The notes beneath the pieces are model-generated. The model worked only from the letters and a program-made list of their open reading frames with translations, ran no database searches and was not told where the DNA came from. From the NCBI RefSeq assembly GCF_023100725.1, contig NZ_CP095501.1, positions 2,976,001 to 3,040,000 of the forward strand: a DNA stretch of 64,000 bases, written 5' to 3'. Position 1 is the first letter of the stretch. Every line of letters begins with the position of its first letter. Below are positions 51,058-59,010 of this stretch, piece after piece. This stretch comes from Arthrobacter antioxidans (lineage in GTDB: Bacteria; Actinomycetota; Actinomycetes; Actinomycetales; Micrococcaceae). The translations under genes were made by a program, and so were the position numbers.

Positions 51058-52158
51058 ATGCCACTCACCGATCACACCCTGCAGGAGCGGTACGACGTCG
51101 TCGTCATCGGCGGCGGACCCGCGGGCCTGAGCGCGGCCGTCACGCTGGGACGCGCCCTCCGCTCCGTCGTCGTCCTCGATGCCGGGCAGCCGCGCAACGC
51201 ACCCGCCCGGGGCGTCCACGGCTTCCTCGCCCGCGAGGGCATGAGCCCCGCCGCGCTGCTCGACGCCGGCCGCGCCGATGCCGAGAGGTACGGCGCGACA
51301 CTCGTCCGGGCCGAGGCCGTGCACGTCCGGCGCGTCACCGACGGCTTCGCCGTGGCACTGGCGGACGGGCGCGGCGTCGTCGGGCGGCGCCTGCTCCTCG
51401 CCACGGGCCTCGCGGACGGGCTGCCGGCGATTCCCGGTCTGCGCGAGCAGTGGGGTGCGGGCGTCGTGCATTGCCCGTACTGCCACGGGTACGAGATCCG
51501 AGGACAGCGCATCGGCGTCCTCGGGACCGGACCGATGTCCATCCACCAGACGCTCCTGTTCCGGCAGTGGTCGGAGCACATCACGCTGTTCCTCGACGAC
51601 ACGGTGATTCCGACGGACGAGGAGTGGGACACGCTGGCCGCCCGGTCGGTCCGCGTGGTGGACGGTGCCGTCGCCTCCGTCGACCAGGTGGACGGCGCCC
51701 TGACCGGGGTGACGCTGCGGGGCGGTACGGTCTTCGGCCTGGATGCCCTCGCCGTCGGGACGCGGATGGAAGCCCGCGGTGACCTGGTCGAACCGCTGGG
51801 CCTCGCTCCGCAGGATCATCCGTCCGGCATGGGCCACTCGATCGCCCCCGGTCCGATGGGCTCCACCGCGGTACCCGGGGTGTACGTCGCGGGCAACGTC
51901 TCGAATCTCTCCGCGCAGGTCGTCGTCGCTGCGGCCGAGGGCACCATGGCGGGTGCGGCGATCAACGCCGACCTGGTCGCGGAGGAGACCGCCTGGGCCC
52001 TCGACGGCTACCGCGGACCCTTCTCGGCGTCGTCGGAGGCCGGCGTCTCCGAGCGCGTGCTTGGTGTCCGGCGCCACGGGCTGGATGATGGTCCGGCCAT
52101 GGGCGCCTCCGCGCCCGCCGGGTCGAAGCGTCGGGAAGAGGTACGCCGTGTCGGTTGA
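51058..52158 (+). CDS. Thioredoxin-reductase-like FAD oxidoreductase
   Basis: 366 residues. YDVVVIGGGPAGLSAAVTLG near residue 12 binds FAD; the redox-active pair is HCPYCHGYEIRGQ (CPYC instead of the CATC of TrxR); RIGVLGTGPMSIHQ is the NADPH-side fold, and TAVPGVYVAGNVS the second FAD motif. The HCPYCHG type is common in small actinobacterial oxidoreductases with unknown substrates. The last 60 or so residues are charged and unlike TrxR. AGAAGGAG precedes ATG 51058. It overlaps the methyltransferase by 11 nt and is divergent from its likely regulator. Confidence 0.9.
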   Translation: MPLTDHTLQERYDVVVIGGGPAGLSAAVTLGRALRSVVVLDAGQPRNAPARGVHGFLAREGMSPAALLDAGRADAERYGATLVRAEAVHVRRVTDGFAVALADGRGVVGRRLLLATGLADGLPAIPGLREQWGAGVVHCPYCHGYEIRGQRIGVLGTGPMSIHQTLLFRQWSEHITLFLDDTVIPTDEEWDTLAARSVRVVDGAVASVDQVDGALTGVTLRGGTVFGLDALAVGTRMEARGDLVEPLGLAPQDHPSGMGHSIAPGPMGSTAVPGVYVAGNVSNLSAQVVVAAAEGTMAGAAINADLVAEETAWALDGYRGPFSASSEAGVSERVLGVRRHGLDDGPAMGASAPAGSKRREEVRRVG

Positions 52159-52780
52159 GTACACTCAGGAGTTCTGGGACGACCGCTACCGGCAGCATGC
52201 ATCGAGGATCTGGAGCGGCGACCCGAACCGGCAGCTCGTCGCCGCGGCGCAGGACCTGTCGCCGGGCCGGGCGCTCGACGTCGGCTGCGGGGAGGGAGCC
52301 GACGCCGTCTGGCTCGCCTCCCGGGGATGGACCGTCCTCGGCGTCGACGTCTCCGAGGTGGCCCTCTCCCGTGCCAGGACCCACGCCGAGGCGCTCGAGG
52401 AGCCGATCACCGATCGCCTCGAGTGGCGGCACGTGGACCTGCTGGCCTCGCCGGAGCTCCCGGGCGGACAGGACCTCGTGTCCATCCAGTTCATGCACCT
52501 GCCCGATCCGGACCGTTCGCGGATCTTCAAGCAGCTGGCGACGCTCGTGGGCATCGGCGGCACCCTCCTGATCGTCGCCCACGACCCCTCGGACCGGCAC
52601 GCCGGAGTCGGACGGCCGCCGCACGCCGAGCTCTTCTACACCCCGCAGCAGATCGCCGCCCTGCTCGACGACTCCTGGGACATCCGGGCCTGCGAATCCC
52701 GCCCGAGGACCCAGCGCACCCCGGACGGCCGTGACGTGACCATCAGGGACGCCGTCCTCCAGGCGGTACGGCTCCGCTGA
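52148..52780 (+). CDS. Class I SAM-dependent methyltransferase
   Basis: 210 residues. YTQEFWDDRYRQHASRIWSG then the SAM motif ALDVGCGEGADAVWLASRGW, and VLGVDVSEVALSRARTHAEA (second strand acid). HVDLLASPEL and DLVSIQFMHLPDPDRSRIFK complete the Rossmann core. GTG 52148 lies inside the end of the oxidoreductase gene with GAGG upstream; co-transcribed. Substrate unknown: detoxification of a small molecule would fit the regulator-oxidoreductase-methyltransferase set. Confidence 0.88.
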   Translation: MSVEYTQEFWDDRYRQHASRIWSGDPNRQLVAAAQDLSPGRALDVGCGEGADAVWLASRGWTVLGVDVSEVALSRARTHAEALEEPITDRLEWRHVDLLASPELPGGQDLVSIQFMHLPDPDRSRIFKQLATLVGIGGTLLIVAHDPSDRHAGVGRPPHAELFYTPQQIAALLDDSWDIRACESRPRTQRTPDGRDVTIRDAVLQAVRLR

Positions 52781-52815
52781 GGCGGGTGCAAGGCCGTGGC
52801 CGGGCGGCACACGCC

Positions 52816-52845
52816 GTGACGGTCCGCCCGACTCCTCGATAGCCT
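52816..52845 (+). promoter_or_regulatory. rtcB promoter (leaderless)
   Basis: GTGACG (52816-52821), 18 bp, TAGCCT (52840-52845), then CGGGGG and ATG 52852. Start falls at the ATG. Confidence 0.5.
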
Positions 52846-52851
52846 CGGGGG

Positions 52852-54021
52852 ATGGACTGGATCAGCGAAAGCTACGTCAATTTCGCGAGCATCATCGACG
52901 ACGCGACCCTGGCACAGAACAGGATGACCAGTTCCATGCCGTTCGTGTACCCGCACTTCGCCTCCATGCCCGACGCCCATCTGGGCAAGGGCTGCGCCGT
53001 CGGCTCGGTCCTGCCGACACTCGGGGCGATCATCCCGGCGGCCGTCGGCGTGGACATCGGCTGCGGGATGGTCGCGGTGCGGACCGACCTCACCGCCGGT
53101 GACATCGCCCACCTGGACCGCCGTCGCCTGCGCGAGGCGATCGAACGGGCCGTACCCCTCTCCGCGGGCAACAACAACAAGCGGGTGGGCGCCTCGGCCC
53201 AGCCGCGCGTCGACGACCTCGAGCGCGGCGCGCGGTCCGCGGGCTTCGACCCGGCGAGCTACGTGAAGGACTGGCGCCTGCAGCTCGGCACGCTCGGTTC
53301 GGGCAACCACTTCATCGAGGTGTCGCTCGACGAGCAGGACGACGTCTGGCTCTTCCTCCACTCCGGGTCCCGGGGCATCGGCAACCGCATCGCGCTGCGC
53401 CACATCCGCGCCGCGCAGGACTACTGTGCACGGCGGTCCGTCAGCCTGCCGCACCAGGATCTCGCGTACCTGGAGGAGGGCACGCCGGAGTTCGACCGCT
53501 ACCTCGCCGAGCTGCTGTGGGCGCAGAGGTTCGCCCTGCTCAACCGCGAGGAGATGATGGATCGCGTGGTCCGCCGGTTCACGGACTGGGTCGGCACACC
53601 GGTGCAGGAGCGGGAGCGCATCAACTGCCACCACAACTACACGCAGCGGGAGACCCACTACGGCAAGGACGTCTGGCTCTCCCGCAAGGGTGCGATCGCC
53701 GCGGACCCGGGGCGTCCCGGCCTGATCCCCGGCTCGATGGGCACACGCTCCTACGTGGTGACGGGTCGGGGCAGCAGGGAGGCCATGGACTCGGCGCCCC
53801 ACGGCGCCGGACGCGGATACTCCCGCACCGCGGCGCGCAGGACGTTCAGCCAGGACCAGCTCCGGGCGGCCATGCGCGGCATCGAGTACCGGGACACCCC
53901 GGCGTTCCTCGACGAGATCCCGGCCGCCTACAAGGACATCGACGTGGTCATGCAGGACGCCAGGGAGCTCGTGGACGTGCGCCACACGCTCCGTCAGATC
54001 ATCAACGTCAAGGGCGACTGA
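52852..54021 (+). CDS. rtcB: RNA ligase RtcB
   Basis: Joins 2',3'-cyclic phosphate/3'-phosphate and 5'-OH RNA ends using GTP and Mn2+. 389 residues: SMPDAHLGKGCAVGSVLPTL, Mn-binding Cys71 in VGVDIGCGMVAVR, LGTLGSGNHFIEVSLDEQ, LFLHSGSRGIGNRI, INCHHNYTQRE, and the guanylylated His in APHGAGRGYSRTAAR (about residue 315). No archease or rtcA/rtcR-like neighbour is present, so this may be a stand-alone repair ligase. Read from its own leaderless-type promoter. Confidence 0.95.
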   Translation: MDWISESYVNFASIIDDATLAQNRMTSSMPFVYPHFASMPDAHLGKGCAVGSVLPTLGAIIPAAVGVDIGCGMVAVRTDLTAGDIAHLDRRRLREAIERAVPLSAGNNNKRVGASAQPRVDDLERGARSAGFDPASYVKDWRLQLGTLGSGNHFIEVSLDEQDDVWLFLHSGSRGIGNRIALRHIRAAQDYCARRSVSLPHQDLAYLEEGTPEFDRYLAELLWAQRFALLNREEMMDRVVRRFTDWVGTPVQERERINCHHNYTQRETHYGKDVWLSRKGAIAADPGRPGLIPGSMGTRSYVVTGRGSREAMDSAPHGAGRGYSRTAARRTFSQDQLRAAMRGIEYRDTPAFLDEIPAAYKDIDVVMQDARELVDVRHTLRQIINVKGD

Positions 54022-54110
54022 CACCGCGCCGTGGGTCGGCTGCCCCTCCCGGTCGCGGGCCGGTGCACACGGCACCCGCGTCAAGAACGCGGCAGGTCGG
54101 ACCCGGACAG

Positions 54111-54899
54111 TCAGCAGTCCCGGTAGAGGTAGCCGGGATCTCCCGGCGTCACCAGGTTCCTGTCGCGGAGCACCGTCGACTCCGGCCGGTCCGGCGCGGC
54201 ACAGGGGTCTGCGTCGCCGGACTCCGCCGGGTACTCGATCGCCAGGACGGCCTGCCCGTAGACGTCCGTGTACGCACCGCATTCCTCGAACTCGACGCAC
54301 TGCTCGGCGACGGCGAAGTCGAACCCGGCCGCCTCGAGTGCTGCTGATTCCTCGGCCGCGTTCTTCTGCCCGACCAGGAGGCCGAGATCGTCCGCCCGCC
54401 CGGCCAGCGTCGTCGCCAGCTCCAGGTTGTCCGCCAGGGTCAGGCGCCCTTCCGACCGGACGTACGAGTCCAGATTGTCCAGCTCGACGGCGTCGAACCC
54501 GCGATCGGCGCAGGACTCCAGGCCCTTCCCGATCCGCTCGGCGATCGCCCCGCGCCCGGCGTCCGTCGAGGTGTCGAGGAGGTACTCGTCGGGCCAGTCC
54601 TGGTCTGCGAGCGGCACACCGTCGACCTCGAGGACCAGGCCCTCGGCACGCCAGGCGGACAACTCCCCCGGCTGCGTCTGGAACGCGTTGAGGTAGCAGA
54701 TCGAATACAGGCCGTCCGCCGGATCGTCGGAGGCATCCCGCACCACGACCCCCACTCCCGCCGGCGGTTCGTAGGCGCCGCCGAGCTGGTAGTCCAGCGG
54801 GGCGCCCGCAGGGAAGCCGGCGACGTCGGTCTGCGGCGCGCAGGCCACGAGCACCGGAACGGAGAGTGCAGCAGCGGCGATGCGTCCGAGAAGTCTCAC
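54111..54899 (-). CDS. Lipoprotein, GH114-like (endo-alpha-1,4-polygalactosaminidase family)
   Basis: 262 residues from GTG 54899: a short signal peptide RLLGRIAAAALSVPVLVAC with lipobox Cys20, so exported and lipid-anchored. GVGVVVRDASDDPADGLYSI, ICYLNAFQTQPGELSAW, then LLDTSTDAGRGAIAERIGKGLESC and GFDAVELDNLDSYV show the TIM-barrel GH114 pattern with Asp and Glu at strand ends. Family members cut galactosaminogalactan-type polymers; bacterial substrates are little known. RtcB converges on it. Confidence 0.85.
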   Translation of the reverse strand: MRLLGRIAAAALSVPVLVACAPQTDVAGFPAGAPLDYQLGGAYEPPAGVGVVVRDASDDPADGLYSICYLNAFQTQPGELSAWRAEGLVLEVDGVPLADQDWPDEYLLDTSTDAGRGAIAERIGKGLESCADRGFDAVELDNLDSYVRSEGRLTLADNLELATTLAGRADDLGLLVGQKNAAEESAALEAAGFDFAVAEQCVEFEECGAYTDVYGQAVLAIEYPAESGDADPCAAPDRPESTVLRDRNLVTPGDPGYLYRDC

Positions 54900-54994
54900 C
54901 AGGTCACCGTAGTACCAGCCCCGGCAGACCCCAGCCGGGGCTACACGGCGAGCGCACGTCCGGGAACAGGGAGGACGACGAATCCGGGCACAGA

Positions 54995-55026
54995 GAAGGC
55001 CCCGGAGCCGAAGCTCCGGGGCCTTC
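54995..55026 (-). terminator. Strong hairpin between tRNA genes and GH114 gene
   Basis: GAAGGCCCCGGAG pairs with CTCCGGGGCCTTC around a six-base loop; TTC ends the stem. It lies just after the tRNA-Met gene on the minus strand. Confidence 0.8.
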
Positions 55027-55040
55027 CGTGGTTTCTCCTG

Positions 55041-55114
55041 TAGCGGTGGTGGGACTCGATCCCACGACCTCACGATTATGAGTCGTGCGCTCTAACCAGC
55101 TGAGCTACACCGCC
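55041..55114 (-). tRNA. tRNA-Met (CAT), probably elongator
   Basis: 74-nt cloverleaf: acceptor GGCGGTG with CACCGCT, D-arm AGCTCAGCTGGTTAGAGC, anticodon loop CTCATAA, T-loop ATCGAGT and discriminator A. The stem ACGAC/ATCGT fits elongator tRNA-Met. A lysidine-modified Ile-CAT tRNA is the alternative. Confidence 0.9.
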
Positions 55115-55169
55115 CCAAATGAGTCTGCCCGCACCGATCAAATGATCGTCACGGGCCCCCTCATTTGCG

Positions 55170-55241
55170 AGCCCCCCACCGGAATCGATCCGGTGACCTC
55201 GTTCTTACCAAGAACGCGCTCTACCACTGAGCTAGGGGGGC
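55170..55241 (-). tRNA. tRNA-Thr (GGT)
   Basis: 72 nt: acceptor GCCCCCC with GGGGGGC, D-arm AGCTCAGTGGTAGAGC, anticodon loop TTGGTAA, T-loop ATCGATT, discriminator T. 55 bp before tRNA-Met in the same direction; probably co-transcribed. Confidence 0.94.
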
Positions 55242-55319
55242 AACAGCAAGAAACTTTACCAGTTCCCCGCCGCTGGTGCGAAATCGGCGGCCACCCCGAT
55301 CGGCGGCCACCGGATTCCG

Positions 55320-55349
55320 CATCGGACCCGTGCAGGCACGGGTCCGATG
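55320..55349 (-). terminator. Perfect 13-bp hairpin after the DEAD-box helicase gene
   Basis: CATCGGACCCGTG pairs with CACGGGTCCGATG around CAGG, 17 nt after the helicase stop and before the tRNA genes. T-run absent. Confidence 0.7.
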
Positions 55350-55366
55350 GGTCCGTCAGCTAGGCC

Positions 55367-57286
55367 CTACCACTGCTCGGACTGCGTGCTGGGGCGTCCT
55401 GCCCCGGCGCCGGCGCCCTTGGCCTGGCGTGGCTTGCGGTTGGCGTCGCCCGAGAAACGGGTGTCGCCGTCGCGCTTCGGGTAGTCCTTCTTGAAGGGCT
55501 TCTTGAACTCGCCCGCACCACGGTTGCCCGCGGGCTTGCGGCCCTTGTCGAGCTCCAGGTGGATCAGCTCGCCGCCGATGCGCGTCTTGGAGAGCGCCCG
55601 CAGCTGGTCCTTGGAGAGATCGGCGGGCAGTTCCACGAGGCTGTGGTCCGCACGGATGTCGATGCCGCCGATCTGCGAGGAGGACAGGCCGCCCTCGTTC
55701 GCGATGGCCCCGACGATCGAGCCCGGCATCACGCGCTGGCGACGGCCCACCGCGATGCGGTAGGTGGCGTTGCCCTCGGTGAGCGTGCGCGTGGGGCCAC
55801 GGGACCCGAAGGCGTCCTTGCGGCCGTCGGCGCGCTCGCGCTGGCCGGCAGGAGCCACCGGGATGTCCTGGACCAGGACGGGCTGGCCGCCCTGCGCCAT
55901 GATGGCGAGGGCTGCGGCGATCTCGGCGGCCGGCACGTCGTGCTCGACCTCGTAGTTCGCGATCAGGTCGCGGAACAGCGAGACGTCCTCGGTGGCCAGC
56001 GTCGTGGTGATCTTCTCCGCGAACTTGTTCAGGCGCAGCTCGTTGATCTTCTCCGTGGAGGGCAGCTGCATCTGCTCGACCGGCTGGCGCGTGGCCTTCT
56101 CGATCGAACGGAGCAGGTACTTCTCACGGGGGGTGATGAAGAGGATCGCGTCGCCCGAACGGCCTGCACGGCCGGTGCGGCCGATGCGGTGCACGTAGGA
56201 CTCGGTGTCGTGCGGGATGTCGTAGTTCACGACGAGCGAGATGCGCTCCACGTCCAGGCCACGGGCGGCGACGTCCGTGGCGACGAGGATGTCGATCTTG
56301 CCGTCGCGCAGCGCCTCGACGGTGCGCTCGCGCTGCTGCTGGGGGATGTCTCCGTTGATGGCTGCGGCCGAGAAGCCCCGTGAACGCAACTTGTCCGCCA
56401 GGTCTTCGGTCGCCATCTTGGTGCGGACGAAGGCGATGATGCCGTCGTAGTCCTCCACCTCGAGGATGCGGGTCATCGCGTCCAGCTTGTGCGGGCCCAT
56501 GACCTGCAGGAAGCGCTGACGCGTGTTGGTGCCCGTCGTCGTCTTGCCCTTGACCGAGATCTCGGCGGGGTCGTTCAGGTACTTCTTGGCGATGCGGCGG
56601 ATGGCCGGGGGCATCGTCGCGGAGAACAGGGCAACCTGCTTCTCGGCCGGGGTGGAGGAGAGGATCTGCTCCACGTCCTCGGCGAAGCCCATGCGCAGCA
56701 TCTCGTCGGCCTCGTCGAGCACCACGTACTCGAGGTTGGACAGATCGAGCGAGCCCTTGGAGATGTGGTCGATGACGCGCCCGGGGGTGCCGACGACGAC
56801 CTGCGCGCCGCGGCGGAGCCCGGCCAGCTGGGGGCCGTAGGGCGATCCGCCGTAGACGGGGAGGACGGTGAAGCCCTCCATGTGCTTGGCGTAGGAGGTG
56901 AAGGCCTCCGCGACCTGCAGCGCGAGTTCGCGGGTCGGTGCGAGGACCAGGACCTGCGTGTTCTTGCTAGGGCCGCCGTTGACGTCGGCGAGCTCGGCCA
57001 TCTTCGACAGCGCGGGGATGGCGAACGCGGCGGTCTTGCCGGTGCCGGTCTGGGCGAGGCCGACGACGTCGCGGCCCTCGAGCAGGGCGGGGATGGTCGC
57101 TGCCTGGATGGGTGAGGGCTTCTCGTAGCCGACGTCGGTCAGGGCGGCGAGGACGCGGTGGTCCAGGTTCAGGTCGGTGAAGCGGACCTCGGCGGCGTCG
57201 TCCTCGGCCGGCGCGGCGGGGGCCGTCGCGGTCTCGTCGGTGACGGGCGTGGAGTCGGTGATCTGTTCGGACAGGTTTTCAGGCAC
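55367..57286 (-). CDS. DEAD-box ATP-dependent RNA helicase (DeaD/CsdA-like)
   Basis: 639 residues. An acidic start (residues 1-33) precedes the core: Q motif near PSPIQAATIPALLEGRD, Walker A AQTGTGKTAAFAIP, APTRELALQ, VLDEADEMLRMGF, FSATMPPAIRR, ATDVAARGLDVE and HRIGRTGRAGRSGD. A C-terminal DbpA-type RNA-binding domain (GEGNATYRIAVGRRQRVMPG region, then GGIDIRADHSLVELPADL) and a basic Gly/Lys/Arg tail follow. Such enzymes act in ribosome assembly and cold adaptation. GTG 57286 has GGAGGA 9 nt upstream. A leader of about 260 nt precedes it. Confidence 0.94.
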   Translation of the reverse strand: MPENLSEQITDSTPVTDETATAPAAPAEDDAAEVRFTDLNLDHRVLAALTDVGYEKPSPIQAATIPALLEGRDVVGLAQTGTGKTAAFAIPALSKMAELADVNGGPSKNTQVLVLAPTRELALQVAEAFTSYAKHMEGFTVLPVYGGSPYGPQLAGLRRGAQVVVGTPGRVIDHISKGSLDLSNLEYVVLDEADEMLRMGFAEDVEQILSSTPAEKQVALFSATMPPAIRRIAKKYLNDPAEISVKGKTTTGTNTRQRFLQVMGPHKLDAMTRILEVEDYDGIIAFVRTKMATEDLADKLRSRGFSAAAINGDIPQQQRERTVEALRDGKIDILVATDVAARGLDVERISLVVNYDIPHDTESYVHRIGRTGRAGRSGDAILFITPREKYLLRSIEKATRQPVEQMQLPSTEKINELRLNKFAEKITTTLATEDVSLFRDLIANYEVEHDVPAAEIAAALAIMAQGGQPVLVQDIPVAPAGQRERADGRKDAFGSRGPTRTLTEGNATYRIAVGRRQRVMPGSIVGAIANEGGLSSSQIGGIDIRADHSLVELPADLSKDQLRALSKTRIGGELIHLELDKGRKPAGNRGAGEFKKPFKKDYPKRDGDTRFSGDANRKPRQAKGAGAGAGRPSTQSEQW

Positions 57287-57549
57287 GGGAAATAATCCTC
57301 CAGGTAGGTGCCGGACGGCCCTGGCAGGATGGAGCCCGCAGTGCCGAATGAACGTAGGAATCCGGCACTGTTTCAATCCCGGCGCCGAACTCCGGTCACA
57401 CGGTTCTCCCTGCTCTCTCAGCAGTGACGTGTGACGTTTCTTCTAGCCGGCGCTCCCTGATGAATCTGCTCGCGAGCCTGTGCTCCGAGCCCCAACACAA
57501 CCAATCCGGCCCGAGAGGGCGGACATAAAGGGAATACCGGTGTGGGGGA
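57287..57549 (-). ncRNA. Long structured 5' leader of the DEAD-box helicase gene
   Basis: The 336-bp gap between helicase and MOSC genes. Minus-strand TAGACT at 57557-57562 predicts a start near 57549. The leader contains the hairpin CAGTGCCG...CGGCACTG (57339-57370) and several weaker pairings. Cold-shock mRNAs, including csdA/deaD leaders, often have long 5' UTRs controlling translation; this is a comparison only. No ORF seen. Confidence 0.5.
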
Positions 57550-57622
57550 TGTTCCCAGTCTACGGCACACCCGCGTCGCCCCGAGCCAGAAGGGCGACGG
57601 CGGCCGGGTGACGTTCGGCACG

Positions 57623-58279
57623 TCAGGCCGGCGCCGCGACCTTCCGGGCGTGCAGGGCGGCCTTGCGCACCTGCGGGGTGAGCGTCAGGGCTCCCCGGGC
57701 TGCGGCATCGAGGAGCGCCAGGGCGCGTGTCTCGTCGAGGCCGGCGTACACCTGGGCTGCCGTGACGCCGTGGTCCGGGACGCTGCTGATCCGGATCGCA
57801 TCTCCGGCCGTGATGCTGCCCTTCACGACCACGCGCAGGTAGGTCCCCACGCGGTTGGCCTCACTGAAGCGCTTCACCCAGGACTTCTCCCCGAGGTACC
57901 GCGCGAAGTTCACGCACGGCGTCCGCGGCATGGTGACCTCGAGGACCACCTGCTCCCCCACGCTCCAGCGTTCCCCGATGACCGCGTTGGAGGCGTCGAT
58001 CCCGGCGACGCGGAGATTCTCGCCGAAGAGGCCCGGGGTGACGTCCCGCCCCAGCTGCGCAGCCCAGAAGTCGGCGTCCTCCTGCGAGTAGGCGTAGAGG
58101 GCCTTCGTGGGCCCGCCGTGATGCTTGCGGCTGGCCTGGATGTCCCCCGTGAGTCCCAGCGGGTGGACGTCCACGGGCCCGACGACGGCCCGTTTGTCGA
58201 TCGCGGTGACGCCCGTGGAGTCCCTCGTGGGCAGGAGTCCGTGGACGCGGCACACCGCGAGGAGGGTACCGGAGGTCAT
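57623..58279 (-). CDS. MOSC-domain protein (YiiM-like)
   Basis: 218 residues: VDVHPLGLTGDIQASRKHHG, GLFGENLRVAGIDASNAVIGE and the Cys of MPRTPCVNFARYLG. YiiM-type proteins bind molybdenum cofactor and reduce N-hydroxylated compounds. ATG 58279 was chosen; an in-frame ATG 9 nt upstream is also possible. A small C-terminal region (DETRALALLDAAARGALTLT) resembles 3-alpha domains of MOSC proteins. Confidence 0.9.
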   Translation of the reverse strand: MTSGTLLAVCRVHGLLPTRDSTGVTAIDKRAVVGPVDVHPLGLTGDIQASRKHHGGPTKALYAYSQEDADFWAAQLGRDVTPGLFGENLRVAGIDASNAVIGERWSVGEQVVLEVTMPRTPCVNFARYLGEKSWVKRFSEANRVGTYLRVVVKGSITAGDAIRISSVPDHGVTAAQVYAGLDETRALALLDAAARGALTLTPQVRKAALHARKVAAPA

Positions 58280-58335
58280 GGCCACCATCCTAGGTCGCGT
58301 CCGGGTGACTCCGGGACTGTCGGCGGACACGGCGC

Positions 58336-59010
58336 TCACGGCTCGAACCGGTACCCCATCCCGCTCTCCGTGAGGAAGTAGCGGGGCGTACCGGGGTCCG
58401 GCTCGAGCTTCTTGCGCAGCTGCGCCAGGTACACGCGGAGGTACTGCACGTCCTTCGCGTAGGCCGGACCCCAGACGTCCAGGAGCAGTTGCTGCTGCGA
58501 CACGAGCCGGCCGGGATGACTGATCAGCCGGTCGACGATCTTCCACTCGGTGGGTGTCAGCCGGACGTCCTTGCCGTCCCTGACCACGCGGCGTGCACCG
58601 GCGTCGAGGGTGAAGTCGGGGGTCACGATGACCGGGGCCTCCGCCGCGATCGCCGACCGCCGGGCCGCGACGCGGAGCCGGGCCAGCAGTTCGTCGAGGC
58701 CGAAGGGCTTCGTCACGTAGTCGTCGGCACCCGCGTCGAGCGCGTCCACCTTGTCCTGCGATCCGTGCCGCGCCGACAGCACGATGATGTGGACCTGCGA
58801 CCACCCGCGGATCCGCCGGATGACGTCCACGCCGTCGAGGTCCGGCAGGCCCAGGTCCAGCACGATGATGTCCGGGTGGTGCTCGGCGGCGGCGGCGAGC
58901 GCGGTCTCGCCGTCGACGGCCGTCACGCACTGGTAGCCGTAGGCGCGGAGGTTGATCTCGAGCGCCCGGAGGAGCTGCGGTTCGTCGTCGACCACCAGCA
59001 CGCGCGTCAC
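58336..59010 (-). CDS. KdpE-like OmpR-family response regulator
   Basis: 224 residues. Receiver acid pair at Asp8-Asp9, phospho-Asp52 in DIIVLDLGLPDLDG, Lys in ADDYVTKPFG; winged helix VRLTPTEWKIVDRLISHPGR and YLRVYLAQLRKKLEPDPGTP. The last region and sequence tone match KdpE. GTG 59010 overlaps the kinase stop. No kdpFABC in the window, so the target may be elsewhere or different. Confidence 0.9.
   Translation of the reverse strand: MTRVLVVDDEPQLLRALEINLRAYGYQCVTAVDGETALAAAAEHHPDIIVLDLGLPDLDGVDVIRRIRGWSQVHIIVLSARHGSQDKVDALDAGADDYVTKPFGLDELLARLRVAARRSAIAAEAPVIVTPDFTLDAGARRVVRDGKDVRLTPTEWKIVDRLISHPGRLVSQQQLLLDVWGPAYAKDVQYLRVYLAQLRKKLEPDPGTPRYFLTESGMGYRFEP

Noticed and set aside
55041..55114. 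tRNA-Ile2 (CAT, lysidine)
   Set aside because: Anticodon stem ACGAC/ATCGT and the overall sequence fit elongator tRNA-Met better; kept as alternative only.
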